From positions 62,001-126,000 of the forward strand of contig NZ_JALBWV010000018.1 in NCBI RefSeq assembly GCF_022678645.1: 64,000 nt of DNA, written 5' to 3'. The notes under the pieces were generated by a model. The model made no database searches, was not told the DNA's origin, and saw only the letters and a program-made list of their open reading frames with translations. Below are positions 17,027 to 26,000 of the stretch, piece by piece. The position numbers were made by a program, and so were the translations under genes. This DNA is from Saccharopolyspora soli. GTDB taxonomy: Bacteria; Actinomycetota; Actinomycetes; Mycobacteriales; Pseudonocardiaceae. Each line of letters begins with the position of its first letter. The first letter of the stretch is position 1.

Positions 17027-17788
17027 TCACTCCGCGGCGTGGGTGTGCGTGGGGTCGAGGACGCGGGCCAGGAAGGTGCGGGTGCGGTCCTCCTTCGGGG
17101 CGCCGATGACCTCGGCGGGCGGGCCCTGCTCGACGATCACGCCAGCGTCCATGAACAGCACCCGGTCGGCCACCTCGCGGGCGAACTGCATCTCGTGGGT
17201 CACCACGAGCATGGTCATGCCCTCGTCGGCGAGCTGCCGCATCACGCCGAGCACGTCGCCGACCAGCTCCGGGTCCAACGCCGACGTCGGCTCGTCGAAC
17301 AGCATCACCTTCGGGTTCATCGACAGCGCCCGCGCGATCGCGACCCGCTGCTGCTGACCGCCGGAGAGCTGCGCGGGCATCGCGTCGACCTTGTCGGACA
17401 AGCCGACTCGCGCCAGGTTCTCCCGCGCGATCCGCTCGGCCGCGGCCTTGTCCCGGCCCAGCACCTTGCGCTGCGCGACGGTCAGGTTGTCCAGCACGTG
17501 CAGGTGCGTGAACAGGTTGAACTGCTGGAACACCATGCCGATGTGCCGCCGGGCGCCGTCCAAGTCGGTGTCCGGGTCGGTGAGCTCGGCTCCGTCCACC
17601 ACGACCTTGCCCGCGCTCGGCTCCTCCAGCAGGTTGACGCAGCGCAGCAGGGTGGACTTGCCGGAGCCGGACGGACCGATCACGCACACCACGTCGCCGC
17701 GGTCCACCTCCAGGTCGATGCCGCGCAGCACCTCCAACGAGCCGAACGACTTGCTCAGCCCGGTGATCTCGATCATGACGTCGCTCAT
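17027..17788 (-). CDS. Polar amino-acid ABC transporter ATP-binding protein
   Basis: This 253-residue ATPase is of the GlnQ/HisP type. Walker A is GPSGSGKST (38-46), the Q-loop QFNLF is near 89, the signature LSGGQQ is at 141-146, Walker B ends DE (165-166), and the switch His is His198 in VVTHEM. It powers uptake of glutamate, glutamine or another polar amino acid together with the permease and binding protein encoded upstream. Gene order on the minus strand is binding protein, permease, ATPase. A 160-base gap with a tandem duplication separates it from the permease gene, which is unusual for such operons. Confidence 0.96.
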   Translation of the reverse strand: MSDVMIEITGLSKSFGSLEVLRGIDLEVDRGDVVCVIGPSGSGKSTLLRCVNLLEEPSAGKVVVDGAELTDPDTDLDGARRHIGMVFQQFNLFTHLHVLDNLTVAQRKVLGRDKAAAERIARENLARVGLSDKVDAMPAQLSGGQQQRVAIARALSMNPKVMLFDEPTSALDPELVGDVLGVMRQLADEGMTMLVVTHEMQFAREVADRVLFMDAGVIVEQGPPAEVIGAPKEDRTRTFLARVLDPTHTHAAE

Positions 17789-17789
17789 G

Positions 17790-17835
17790 ACTGGTCCGCC
17801 TCTCCGCGATTCACTGGTCCGCCTCTCCGCGATTC
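17790..17835. repeat. Two tandem copies of a 23-bp unit
   Basis: A 23-bp unit beginning actggtccgcctctccgcga occurs at 17790-17812 and again at 17813-17835. It lies directly upstream of the ATPase start codon (17788), so it enlarges the leader between permease and ATPase genes. Confidence 0.85.
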
Positions 17836-17948
17836 ACAGTGGTGGTGGCGTCCAGCGCGAATCTCCCGTTTCGGGGTTTCTGGTGGCTGGCTTGCTTCAC
17901 GGTCCCCTGAGGTGCGGTTGAGGAGGACTGCGGTTGGCACAGGGCTGC

Positions 17949-18791
17949 TCATGCCCCCGCACCTCCGTGTCCGGCCTTGGTCCGCACCCCGCCGTACTTG
18001 CGCTCCAGCAGGTCGGAAACCCGGGAGAGCGGAATCGTGATGATCAGGTAGCACAACCCGGCGACCAGCAGCGGCGTCAGCGACGCGTACTCGTTGAGCG
18101 CCGCCCGGCCGAACTTCGCCAACTCGTACTGGCTACCGGCCAGCCCCAGCAGGTAGATCAGCGAGGAGTCCTTGGTCAGCAGGATCAGCTCGTTGGTCAG
18201 CGGCGGCAGAATGATCCGGAACGCCTGCGGCATCACCACGGTGACCATGGTGCGCAGCGGCGACATGCCCAGCGAACGCGCCGCCTCGACCTGGCCGCGC
18301 GGCACCGCCTGCACGCCCGCCCGGATCGTCTCGGCCATGTAGGCGGCGCCGACCAGGCCGAGCGCGAGCATCGCGGTCGAGTAGATGTCGAAGCGCAGCT
18401 GGAAGGCGATCGGCACACCGAAGCCCAGCGCGATGAACACCAGCAGCGCGGGCAGGCCGCGGAACAACTCGATGTAGCCGGTGGCGATCCACCGGTACGG
18501 CGCGACCGGCGACATCTTCATCAGCGCCAGCAGGATGCCCAGTCCCAGGCCGAAGCCGAAGCCCAGCGCGGTGTAGATGATGGTGTTCACCAACGCCGTG
18601 GTGATCACCTCGGGGAACTGCGCGACCGCGACGTCGACGTTGAAGAACGCGCGCGCGATCGAGCCCCAGTCCGCGACCACTGCCGCGACCAGGATGACCA
18701 CGATCAGCACGCCGTACTGGATGCCGCGGTTCAGCCTGGCGCGCTGTCGTCGGCCCAGACCTGCCGTGGGCCGCTCGGTTTCCGTTGTCAT
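17949..18791 (-). CDS. Polar amino-acid ABC transporter permease
   Basis: This is a 280-residue inner-membrane protein of the HisM/GluC type. It has a polar N-terminal tail, one helix (GVLIVVILVAAVVADWG), then the five-helix permease core. The core contains YIELFRGLPALLVFIALG and the EAA loop EAARSLGMSPLRTMVTVVMP. It translocates the amino acid delivered by the lipoprotein at 18960. The family normally works as a homo- or heterodimer, and only one permease gene is present, so a homodimer is likely. Confidence 0.96.
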   Translation of the reverse strand: MTTETERPTAGLGRRQRARLNRGIQYGVLIVVILVAAVVADWGSIARAFFNVDVAVAQFPEVITTALVNTIIYTALGFGFGLGLGILLALMKMSPVAPYRWIATGYIELFRGLPALLVFIALGFGVPIAFQLRFDIYSTAMLALGLVGAAYMAETIRAGVQAVPRGQVEAARSLGMSPLRTMVTVVMPQAFRIILPPLTNELILLTKDSSLIYLLGLAGSQYELAKFGRAALNEYASLTPLLVAGLCYLIITIPLSRVSDLLERKYGGVRTKAGHGGAGA

Positions 18792-18812
18792 GAAGTCTCC
18801 TGATCAGTGTTC

Positions 18813-18843
18813 GGGGCCGACGGTTGGAGCACCCGTCGGCCCC
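18813..18843 (-). terminator. Intra-operon hairpin after the amino-acid binding protein gene
   Basis: GGGGCCGACGG (18813-18823) and CCGTCGGCCCC (18833-18843) form a perfect 11-bp stem between the binding-protein stop and the permease start. A partial terminator or RNA-stabilising stem here would let the binding protein be made in excess. Confidence 0.6.
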
Positions 18844-18959
18844 GCCTTGGCAACCGGGGCGCTCACCCCGAGGTCGCAGCAGTGCCCGATCCGCACTCGG
18901 CGTCGGACCAGCACGCGGATCTCGGACGCGCCGAGATTCCGCTCAGCTGGCCCACCTGC

Positions 18960-19775
18960 TCACTGCGGTGCCTTGCCGAACCACTTCTCGTAGATCCTGT
19001 TGTACTCGCCGTTCTCCTTGAGCTTCTTCAGCGCGGCGTTGACCCGGTCCTTCAGCGCGGTGTTGCCGGTCGCCACCCCGATGCCGTACTGGTCACCGGT
19101 GGTGAACTCGTTGGTGATCTCGACGTTCGGGTTCGTCTTGACGAAGTCGCCGAACACGCTGTTGTCGTTGATCGCCGCGTCGACCTGACCGGTCTCCACC
19201 GCGGTCACCGACAGCGGCAGGTCCTCGAACTGCACGACCTCGTAGCCGTTGGCGGCCTTGTTGTCGTTGGCATAGGTCTCGCCGGTGGTGGCCAGCTGCA
19301 CGCCGAGCTTCTTGCCGCGCAGGTCGGCGAGGCTGCGGATGTTCGAGCCCTTCTTGGTCAGCAGCGCCTGGGTGGCCTCGAAGTACGGGTCGGAGAAGTC
19401 GAAGTTCTCCTCGCGCGGTGGGGTGATGCTCATGGCCGCGGCGGCCACGTCGCAGCGCCGCGTGTTGAGGTCCTCACCGGACTGGATGCCCTCGAACGGG
19501 GTGTCCACGATCTCCTGCGTGAGTCCCATGTCCTTGGCGATCGCGTCGACCAGGTCGACGTCGAAGCCGACCACCTTGCCCTGGTCGTGGAACTGGAACG
19601 GCTTGTAGTCCATGTGCGTGCAGGTGGTGAGGACGCCAGCCTTGATCACCTGCACACCGCCGTCGGCCGTGCCACCACCGCCGGTGGTGGATTCGGCACA
19701 GCCCGCCGCCGCGGCGGTGGCCAGGGCGAGAGCGGGCAGCAGAGCCATCGCTCGTAGTGTTCTGCGACGCGCCAC
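18960..19775 (-). CDS. Polar amino-acid ABC transporter substrate-binding lipoprotein
   Basis: This 271-residue family 3 binding protein starts at GTG 19775 behind AGGAGTG. The lipobox ATAAAAGC gives lipidated Cys26. Core motifs GFDVDLVDAIAKDMG, DVAAAAMSITPPREENFDFS and a C-terminal YNRIYEKWFG are typical of glutamate/glutamine-type binding proteins. Two further Cys (LTTCTHMDY and NTRRCDVAA) may form a disulfide. It is first in the importer operon. A small inverted repeat, CGAGTG/CACTCG at 19802-19825, lies just upstream of the start. Confidence 0.96.
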   Translation of the reverse strand: MARRRTLRAMALLPALALATAAAAGCAESTTGGGGTADGGVQVIKAGVLTTCTHMDYKPFQFHDQGKVVGFDVDLVDAIAKDMGLTQEIVDTPFEGIQSGEDLNTRRCDVAAAAMSITPPREENFDFSDPYFEATQALLTKKGSNIRSLADLRGKKLGVQLATTGETYANDNKAANGYEVVQFEDLPLSVTAVETGQVDAAINDNSVFGDFVKTNPNVEITNEFTTGDQYGIGVATGNTALKDRVNAALKKLKENGEYNRIYEKWFGKAPQ

Positions 19776-20227
19776 GATGTCACTCCTAGTAGGTGAGAAC
19801 GCGAGTGCTCGAATGGTGCCACTCGTTCGGGTGTAATCCCAATGCTGAGTATTGCGAACCCATCAAGTTTTCCCGCCGTCGCCGGACACCGGTCGACGGG
19901 CGATCGGAAACCTGCCAGCGGAGAACCGGGAACACGAAAGGAATTCCGCCGAACCTCCCCTGTTCATGCGGGTTGTTGCCCGCGATTGCTGGGTGGACCT
20001 CAGTTTCATGTGGTATGTGCCACTGGTCAACAGGGAGCGACCAGCGCGCTGCGAAGCGCGACCCCGCGCACTCGCCAACGATCACGCGAGGTGCACGCAG
20101 CGTGTCCGCCGGAGTCGCTTTGTCGAGAAATCGCCACTACCCCATCCGGCGGTCGAGCAGGTATCCGCTGGTTAGGAGACTTCGACGGGGCGCAGCGCCC
20201 TCGACCACCAGCCCCGAGGAGGTCACG
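19776..20227. other. Gene-less divergent promoter region
   Basis: This region of 452 bases lies between the amino-acid binding protein (left, minus) and the EEP protein (right, plus). Frames here lack coding character. It contains CGAGTG (19802-19807) mirrored by CACTCG (19820-19825), 27 bases before the binding protein start, and the GAGGAGG ribosome site (20214-20220) of the next gene. I see no other recognisable element. Confidence 0.4.
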
Positions 20228-20992
20228 ATGATGCGATCGGCCGCGCGGTGGGCGGCAGCCGCCCTGACCGCGCTCGCTGCCGTCGCGCTACCCGTCGCCC
20301 ACGCCCAAGCCCCGGCTGCCAAGTCCTTCGACGTGCTCCAGCTCAACCTCTGCAACAGCGGCTTCGAGGACTGCTACTCGGCTGGCAAGTCGGTCGACGC
20401 CGCGATCGCGGCGATCCAGCAGCGGCGGCCGGACGTGGTGACGCTCAACGAGATCTGCGCACGAGACATCACCCGCATGACGAACGAGACCGGCTACCTG
20501 TGGGAGTTCACGCCGGTCGGCGACAAGGCGACGGGCAGCCCGTACGCCTGCAAGGACGGCCGCGGCGACTACGGCATCGCCATCCTGACGCACCCCGATC
20601 TCGGCGCGGCCGGGACGCCGGTAGAGCGGCAGTACCTCGCGCAGGACGGCAGCAACGAGCAGCGCGTGCTGCTGTGCGTGCCGTACTCGAAGGTCGCGGC
20701 GTGCACCACGCACCTGGCCGCGAGCGACGCCCAGATCGCGGCTGAGCAGTGCCGCGAGCTGTCCGGGGTCGCACTCGCGCTCGGCACCGAGACGGTGATC
20801 GGCGGCGACTTGAACCTGCTCTCCGGTGGCAACCCCGACGTGCAGTCCTGCGTGCCAAACGGTTGGTACCGCAAGGACGACGGCAGCGTGCAGCACGTGT
20901 TCGCGATGGACACCTTCCAGTTCGAGCGAGCCGAAATGCTCCCGATCGACGGCACGAACCACCCCGGCCTACTCGTCGAAACGGCGCACTAG
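20228..20992 (+). CDS. Secreted endonuclease/exonuclease/phosphatase family protein
   Basis: This 254-residue protein starts at ATG 20228, seven bases after GAGGAGG. The signal peptide ends near AHAQA (residue 27). The EEP fold is shown by LNEIC (Glu75, metal ligand), TTHLA (His162), GGDLNLL (Asp194, Asn196) and DGTNHPG (Asp241, His245). Members cleave phosphodiester or phosphomonoester bonds, for example DNase I, sphingomyelinase or inositol phosphatase. The substrate is open, but export suggests an extracellular nuclease or phospholipid-type enzyme. Six Cys fit disulfides. It is monocistronic, followed by the long hairpin element at 21008. Confidence 0.9.
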   Translation: MMRSAARWAAAALTALAAVALPVAHAQAPAAKSFDVLQLNLCNSGFEDCYSAGKSVDAAIAAIQQRRPDVVTLNEICARDITRMTNETGYLWEFTPVGDKATGSPYACKDGRGDYGIAILTHPDLGAAGTPVERQYLAQDGSNEQRVLLCVPYSKVAACTTHLAASDAQIAAEQCRELSGVALALGTETVIGGDLNLLSGGNPDVQSCVPNGWYRKDDGSVQHVFAMDTFQFERAEMLPIDGTNHPGLLVETAH

Positions 20993-21007
20993 AGGAGAGT
21001 TCGCGGG

Positions 21008-21141
21008 GGGTGGTTTGCATGGCGGTGCGGGTAGCGGAACCTCAGAGGTCTTCTCGACTCCGGGATCCCCGATTGACGTATGTCCAAATACGCGGCGTCG
21101 GGGCTGTCCTCGCGAGAAAACCCCTGAGAACCCGCGGCGGT
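21008..21141. repeat. Long imperfect hairpin element, copy A
   Basis: The left arm (21034-21072, with CCTCAGAGG and GGGATCCCCGA) and the right arm (21098-21135, with CGAGAAAA and CCCTGAGAACC) pair over almost 40 positions with mismatches around a 25-base loop. The whole element is closely matched at 60867-61006, and its right flank again at 23947-24017 in inverted orientation. It follows the EEP gene by 16 bases. It may be a MITE-like relic or a structured RNA. Confidence 0.75.
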
Positions 21142-21258
21142 GCAAGTGCCGTAGGTGGGCTGAGCGCCTTCGGCGCTTGCGACCGCTCAGCCGTGGGCTT
21201 CAGTTGCTCGTCGCGGCGGCAGTCGACCACCGGAAGTTGTTACCGACTATCTGTTGCT

Positions 21259-21285
21259 GGGCCCCTTCCCGCTGGGAAGGGGCCC
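21259..21285 (-). terminator. Terminator of the VanW-protein gene
   Basis: GGGCCCCTTCCC (21259-21270) and its exact inverse (21274-21285) surround a 3-base loop, 7 bases beyond the VanW-protein stop codon. It may also stop transcripts from the left. Confidence 0.85.
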
Positions 21286-21291
21286 TCGTCG

Positions 21292-23355
21292 TCAGCCTGG
21301 GGGAGCTGGTGGTGGGGCTCCGCAGTGGATGATCGGCTGCGGGTCGTACACCGTGCGCTGGGTTTCGGTGCGCACCTGGCCGGTGGAGATGTCCCGGATG
21401 GTCCTGGTGTCGGTCACCGTGAAGCCCGGCGCCCCCTTGCTCGCACTGCACGGCTCGCCCGGCGGCACGACCTTCTCGTGCGGCTGCGTGGGCGCGGTCC
21501 GCTCACCGGTCTGCGAAGTCACGTCGAACTGCTTGGTGCCCCACATCGTCACCGTGATCGACGACGACGTCCAACGCGTGGTGATCATGATGCCGCTCTT
21601 GGCGACGTTCTTGAACTTGACGTCGATGACGCTGCTGCCGTCGGGGTTCTGGAACACGGTGGCCTCGCGGCCAGCCGGATAGCGGCTGATGTAGTAGCTG
21701 TGCGCCTTGTGCTCGACGTTCTGCATACCGGCGAAGTACGAGGCGTTGTACAGCGTGGTGGCGAACTGCGAGATGCCGCCGCCGACGGCCCGCGCCGGTC
21801 GACCGTCCTCGATGATCCCGGACTCGACGTAGCCCTGCGGGGTGCCGCGCGGTCCGGTGTAGCCGTTGAGGCTGAAGGTCTCGCCGGGCTTGATGATCGC
21901 GCCGTTGACCTGCTCGGCGACCCGCCGGATGTTCACCCCGGACGCGGGTTCGAAACCACCGGTGGTGAACTCGCCGACCACCTCGCGGATGCCCAGCCCA
22001 TTGGCCTGCTCGGTGGTGAACTTGGCGGGTTGGTGCACGTAGATCGCCTGCACGGTGCGGTCCTGCGGCCTGCCGAACACCTCGTTGATCCGCTCGAAGC
22101 TCTTGGCCCAGTCGATGCCGATGCCGTCGATCGACGGGTGGACCACCGGGGTAGCGCCCTCCAGCACGATCTCGGCGTCCTTGCCGGGCTTGAGCGTGTC
22201 GGCCAGCTGCGGTTCGACGCTGGCGATCGCGGTCGGCAGGTCCAGGTTGGCCTTCAGCCCACCGAGGCCGTCCGGCTCGAAGCGCAGCGACGCGGCGATG
22301 GCCTCCGGCGTGAAGGTCGCGTTCTTGCCCTCGCCTCGTACCGTGACCGGCGCCGACACCGCAGGCTCGGCGATGTCGCGCAGCGCCGTGCGCACGCCGT
22401 CGATCGTCGTGGTCACCGGCTGCTCGGTGTAGGGCACCTGCACCGGGATGTCGTCGGCCCAGTGGGCGAGCACCTCGTCGGTGGCGCGCTGCACGTCGAT
22501 GCTCTGCCCGGTCAGCGGGGCGACCGCGACCGGCTTGGTGCCTTCGAAGCGGATGGTGCCCTCGGCCGGGGCCCGGTCCAGCTGCGGGCGGACCTGCTCC
22601 AGCGCCTGCACCAGCTGCTCGCGGTCGCCGTGGCTGATCGGGGTGACCTCGTGCGTGGCGAACAGCGAGCCAAACCGGGTGAACGGGTTCAGCGGCTGCT
22701 GGCCCGCCTGCTCCACGGTCGCCGCCCAGTCCATCTCTAAGCCGACCTGGTCCGGGTTGATGGTGGCGGCGCGTTCGCCGACCTGCAGCCGCACCGGCTC
22801 GTTCAGGCCGGGGGTGAGCTGGTCGCGCAGCTCGGTCTCGGCGACGGCCTTGTCCAACCCGCCGATGTCGACACCAGCGACCACGGTGCCACGCGGCACC
22901 TGGCCACTGGTGAAGATCAGGTCGCCGACGTAGAGCAGCGCGAGTGCGCCGACCGCGGCCCCGGCCGCGATCCCGGCCCGGATCAGGCCGCGGCGCTTCC
23001 GGTCGGCCGAGGACTCGGCCGGGGGCGACGGCGGCACGGTGCCGGACCAGCCGCTGGTGTCGGCGCCGACCCGCGGAATCGCCTGGGTCTCGCTGATGGG
23101 GAAGTTGGAGAAGTCCGAGGGCAGCGCGGCGATCTGGGCGGTGCGCTCGGCGTCCGACTCCGGTTCGGGCTGCTTGCCCTGCGTGGGCAGGTTCGGCCGG
23201 GTGCGCTCCTCGAAGGCGGGGTTCACCGGCGAGAACCGAGTGGTCTGCTCGGCGCCGCGCTCCGACTGGGCGCCGTCAGCAGGACGCTGGTCCGGGTTGG
23301 GACGGAACCGATCGGTCGACGGATCCGCACTTCGGTGATCGTGGTCTTCCGGCAC
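21292..23355 (-). CDS. VanW-family protein with YoaR-like peptidoglycan-binding domains
   Basis: This 687-residue protein starts at GTG 23355 behind AGGAGAAGGGG. The first 120 residues are a polar, Pro-rich cytoplasmic tail. One helix follows near 125-150 (AGIAAGAAVGALALLYVGDL), so the rest faces the wall. After two repeats of about 110 residues resembling PG_binding_4 (GTVVAGVDIGGLDKAVAETE, and IDVQRATDEVLAHWADDIPV), the VanW domain spans roughly 440-570 (GEFTTGGFEPASGVNIRRVA, GYVESGIIEDG, AVGGGISQFATTLYNASYFA). The last 100 residues are beta-rich and G5-like. VanW proteins occur in glycopeptide-resistance clusters and widely as wall proteins, but their biochemical role is unclear. No van genes are nearby. 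Confidence 0.9.
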   Translation of the reverse strand: MPEDHDHRSADPSTDRFRPNPDQRPADGAQSERGAEQTTRFSPVNPAFEERTRPNLPTQGKQPEPESDAERTAQIAALPSDFSNFPISETQAIPRVGADTSGWSGTVPPSPPAESSADRKRRGLIRAGIAAGAAVGALALLYVGDLIFTSGQVPRGTVVAGVDIGGLDKAVAETELRDQLTPGLNEPVRLQVGERAATINPDQVGLEMDWAATVEQAGQQPLNPFTRFGSLFATHEVTPISHGDREQLVQALEQVRPQLDRAPAEGTIRFEGTKPVAVAPLTGQSIDVQRATDEVLAHWADDIPVQVPYTEQPVTTTIDGVRTALRDIAEPAVSAPVTVRGEGKNATFTPEAIAASLRFEPDGLGGLKANLDLPTAIASVEPQLADTLKPGKDAEIVLEGATPVVHPSIDGIGIDWAKSFERINEVFGRPQDRTVQAIYVHQPAKFTTEQANGLGIREVVGEFTTGGFEPASGVNIRRVAEQVNGAIIKPGETFSLNGYTGPRGTPQGYVESGIIEDGRPARAVGGGISQFATTLYNASYFAGMQNVEHKAHSYYISRYPAGREATVFQNPDGSSVIDVKFKNVAKSGIMITTRWTSSSITVTMWGTKQFDVTSQTGERTAPTQPHEKVVPPGEPCSASKGAPGFTVTDTRTIRDISTGQVRTETQRTVYDPQPIIHCGAPPPAPPG

Positions 23356-23485
23356 CGCTTCCCCTTCTCCTGTCGGTCCTGCGGTGGGGCGCGTCGAATT
23401 GCTCGATGGCCGGTGGGGCACCGACCGGAAGTGCTGCGGCGATCACCCTCGCACGGTCCGCCGACCGGCCAGCAGCCTGGTCCGC

Positions 23486-23806
23486 CTACAGGTAGAGCCC
23501 AGTGCCCTGCTCGGTGCGCTCACTGGCCACGGCGTGCAGATCCCGCTCCCGCATCACCAGGTAAGCCTGGCCCTGCACCTCGACCTCGAACTGCTCGTCG
23601 GGGTTGAACAGCACCTGGTCACCGACTTTCACGGTACGCACGTGACTGCCCACGCCGAAGACCTCGCCCCAGAGCAGCCGCTTGGCCACCTGGGCGGTCG
23701 CCGGAATCACGATGCCGCCGCTGCTGCGGCGTTCCCCGGACTCCGGAGAGATGCGCACCATGACCCGGTCGTGCAGCATCTGGATTTCGAGCTTGGCATC
23801 GGTCAC
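23486..23806 (-). CDS. GroES-like co-chaperonin (Cpn10 family)
   Basis: This is a 106-residue protein with the Cpn10 beta-barrel pattern: LHDRVMVRI at the start, a mobile-loop region SGERRSSGGIVIPATAQVA, and GDQVLFNPDEQFEVEVQG towards the end. It is slightly longer than a typical GroES (about 97) and no groEL lies beside it. It is therefore probably the divergent second Cpn10-like protein seen in actinomycetes, not the main GroES. It starts at GTG 23806 with no strong ribosome site. It is separated from its neighbours by a repeat at 23861 and the VanW gene leader. Confidence 0.85.
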   Translation of the reverse strand: MTDAKLEIQMLHDRVMVRISPESGERRSSGGIVIPATAQVAKRLLWGEVFGVGSHVRTVKVGDQVLFNPDEQFEVEVQGQAYLVMRERDLHAVASERTEQGTGLYL

Positions 23807-23860
23807 CCGAAAAGTTTACTTGCCACCACCGGGTGACCAACCGGCCAGGTCACGTGTTGT

Positions 23861-23910
23861 GGGTCGTGAGTGCGTAACCGGGCTCCGACCCGGTCGCGCA
23901 CTCACGACCC
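23861..23910. repeat. GTCGTGAGTG-family palindrome (copy 4)
   Basis: GGGTCGTGAGTGCGTAACCG (23861-23880) is mirrored by the segment ending CGCACTCACGACCC (23897-23910), with two mismatches in a 22-bp stem. It lies between the GroES-like gene and the end of the thioredoxin-NHL gene. Confidence 0.8.
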
Positions 23911-23946
23911 CGGTCGGGCTTGGTGCTCGTCTTTGATCTTGTTTTT

Positions 23947-24017
23947 GAAGCGGCGAAACCGCTTAGCCCACCTACGCACCTTGCACCGCCACGCAAAACG
24001 AGCTTGGAAGACAGTTC
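23947..24017. repeat. Decayed, inverted partial copy C of the long hairpin element
   Basis: Read on the minus strand, this segment (tgcgtaggtgggctaagcgg) matches the right flank of copy A (GTAGGTGGGCTGAGCG near 21151), preceded by GGCGGTGCAA and, further up, CCTGAGAAC as in A. About 22 extra bases interrupt it and the main left arm is missing. A small stem, AAGCGG-CGAAA-CCGCTT (23948-23964), remains. Confidence 0.55.
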
Positions 24018-25865
24018 TCAGGCGTCGAGGCCGCCCATTACTAGGGGCAGTCGGTTCGGTCCGGCGGCAGTGATCTTGATCGGCACGCCCCAGTCCTGCC
24101 TGGTCAGGCGGCAGACCGGGTGTTCAATGGCAGGGTCGTCGTCGCAGCTGGCGGCCTGCGCCACCACGTGCAGCACACCCTGCTCGATGCCGTCGGCCAA
24201 CACCAAGCGACGGACCAGGTCGGTGCCGGCACCGGCGCCTTCGACCAGCAGGTTCGCCGGGGAAGAGCTGATCTCCAGCCGGGTCGACGGCCCGTAGCGG
24301 TCGTCCAGCTTGGTGCCCGGCGGCGGGGTGAACACCACCGCGAGCTCGACCTCGCCCCCGCCGATCTCCGTCGCTGGCCGCTTGACCTGCTGCGATGCCC
24401 CTTCGACGAGCTGTGCGGCGACGCCCGGGGGCACCGGCCGTTCGATCCGGTGCGCGGCCGAGGCGACCACGACCAGCTCACCGTCCACGACCGCCGCACC
24501 GGACGGCTCGGCGACCTCGGTCGCCAAGGTGGACACCTCGCCGGTCGCCGGTTCGTAGCGCCGGATGGCCCCGTTGTAGGTGTCGCAGATCGCGACCGAG
24601 CCGTCGGGCAGCACCGCGACGCCCAGCGGGTGCTGGAGAAGGGCCTGGTCGGCGGGACCGTCGGCGTGCCCGAAGTCGAACAGCCCGGTGCCGACGGCGG
24701 TCCGCACCTCGAAGCCCGCGTCGGTGGCCTCGACCCAGCGCAGCGCCGAGGTCTCGGAGTCCGCCAGCCAGAGCCGGTCGCCGCCGTCGGCCAGGCCGGA
24801 CGGCTGGGCGAAGAACGCCTGGTCAGCGGCGCCGTCGCGCAGGCCCTCGACAGTCGTCCCGGCGAACCGCCGGACCGCGCCCGCGATCGGGTCGAACAGG
24901 CCGAGCGTGTGGTTGCCCGCCATCGCGACCACGACCCCACCAGCGGGTTCCCACCAGGAGACGTCCCAGGGGCTGGTCAGCGGCACCTCCAGCGCGGGGC
25001 CCTGGTCCGCGCCGTCGCGCCACTGCTGCCCGGTCCCGGCCAGCGTGGTGACGTGGCCGTCCGCCAGCCGAACGCCACGCAGCAGGTGGTTGACGGTGTC
25101 GGCAACGACCACGTCGTACCCGACCTGCTCGGCGACGTGCGGCGGCAGCAGCGCGAGCCCGGCGGGCTCGGCGAACTCGGCGGCATTCCCGTCGGCGCGA
25201 CCGCGCTGACCAGTGCCGATGCGACGCACCACGGTCTCGCCGTCGGCGGCGAACTCCACCAGGGAGTGGTTCGCCGAGTCGGAGACCAGCAAGTTCCCGT
25301 TGTCCAGCGCGACGACCTTGCCGGGGAAGCGCAGCGTCGTCCCAGCCGCTTCCGGCGGCACGTACGGACCGTCGCCTCGATGCAGCGTGCCCTTGGCCTC
25401 GTGCTCGGCGATGACCTCGGTGATCACGCTGCGCAGTGCGGCAACATGTCCCTCACCAGCGGCAACGTGCACGACGTAACCCTCGGGATCCACCACGACC
25501 AGCGTCGGCCACGCCTTGACGGCGTAGTTCTGCCAGGTGGTCAGCTCCGGGTCGTCGAGCACCGGATGGTGCACGGCGTACCGCTCGACGGCCGCGACCA
25601 AGGCGTCGGGATCGGCTTCGTGCTCGAACTTCGGCGAGTGCACGCCGATGGTGACGACCTCCTCGGCGAACTCGGCCTCCAAGGGCCGGAGCTCGTCGAG
25701 CACGTGCAAGCAGTTGATGCAGCAGAACGTCCAAAAATCGAGCAATACGACTCGTCCGCGCAGATCGGCCAGCTTGATCTGCTGCCCGCCGGTGTTCAAC
25801 CACTGACGGCCCACGAACTCGGGGGCGCGGACTCGGGCGCGCGGTTTCCGCTGTTCAACACTCAC
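24018..25865 (-). CDS. Thioredoxin-like / NHL-repeat fusion protein
   Basis: This protein has 615 residues from GTG 25865. An upstream GTG at 25931 would add 22 residues, but those have poor codon character. Residues 1-150 form a thioredoxin or peroxiredoxin-like domain with WLNTGGQQIKLADLRGRVVL and a redox motif CCINC (Cys49-x-x-Cys52). From about 190 to 490 there are NHL beta-propeller blades (GNLLVSDSANHSLVEF, GSVAICDTYNGAIRRYEP, DRLWLADSETSALRWVE). A beta-rich C-terminal domain follows. No signal peptide is visible, so it is probably cytoplasmic. NHLRC2 in animals has the same order. The exact reaction is not known. It is divergent from an APH-type kinase gene. Confidence 0.88.
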   Translation of the reverse strand: MSVEQRKPRARVRAPEFVGRQWLNTGGQQIKLADLRGRVVLLDFWTFCCINCLHVLDELRPLEAEFAEEVVTIGVHSPKFEHEADPDALVAAVERYAVHHPVLDDPELTTWQNYAVKAWPTLVVVDPEGYVVHVAAGEGHVAALRSVITEVIAEHEAKGTLHRGDGPYVPPEAAGTTLRFPGKVVALDNGNLLVSDSANHSLVEFAADGETVVRRIGTGQRGRADGNAAEFAEPAGLALLPPHVAEQVGYDVVVADTVNHLLRGVRLADGHVTTLAGTGQQWRDGADQGPALEVPLTSPWDVSWWEPAGGVVVAMAGNHTLGLFDPIAGAVRRFAGTTVEGLRDGAADQAFFAQPSGLADGGDRLWLADSETSALRWVEATDAGFEVRTAVGTGLFDFGHADGPADQALLQHPLGVAVLPDGSVAICDTYNGAIRRYEPATGEVSTLATEVAEPSGAAVVDGELVVVASAAHRIERPVPPGVAAQLVEGASQQVKRPATEIGGGEVELAVVFTPPPGTKLDDRYGPSTRLEISSSPANLLVEGAGAGTDLVRRLVLADGIEQGVLHVVAQAASCDDDPAIEHPVCRLTRQDWGVPIKITAAGPNRLPLVMGGLDA

Positions 25866-26000
25866 GCCCCGAGTCAACAAGACGGTGTGATGCGGTGTTC
25901 CGTGGGGGAGCCCTGCTGAGTCGGTCGTCACGGTCCGGCTTTCGACCAGGTCTCGTTTAACTCGTCGATCCGGTCTGCGCGGCGTGACAGGATCACCGAC

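Noticed and set aside
19842..20231. Protein-coding frame upstream of the EEP gene
   Set aside because: No ribosome site, codon third-position bias absent, and no domain.
21292..23355. Vancomycin-resistance locus
   Set aside because: Only a VanW-family wall protein is present. No vanHAX, vanRS or vanY genes are near, and VanW proteins are common outside resistance clusters.
23912..24017. tRNA-like fold between the GroES-like and thioredoxin-NHL genes
   Set aside because: Only one short stem is present, with no T-loop, anticodon arm or acceptor pairing. The sequence is better explained as a decayed copy of the long hairpin element.
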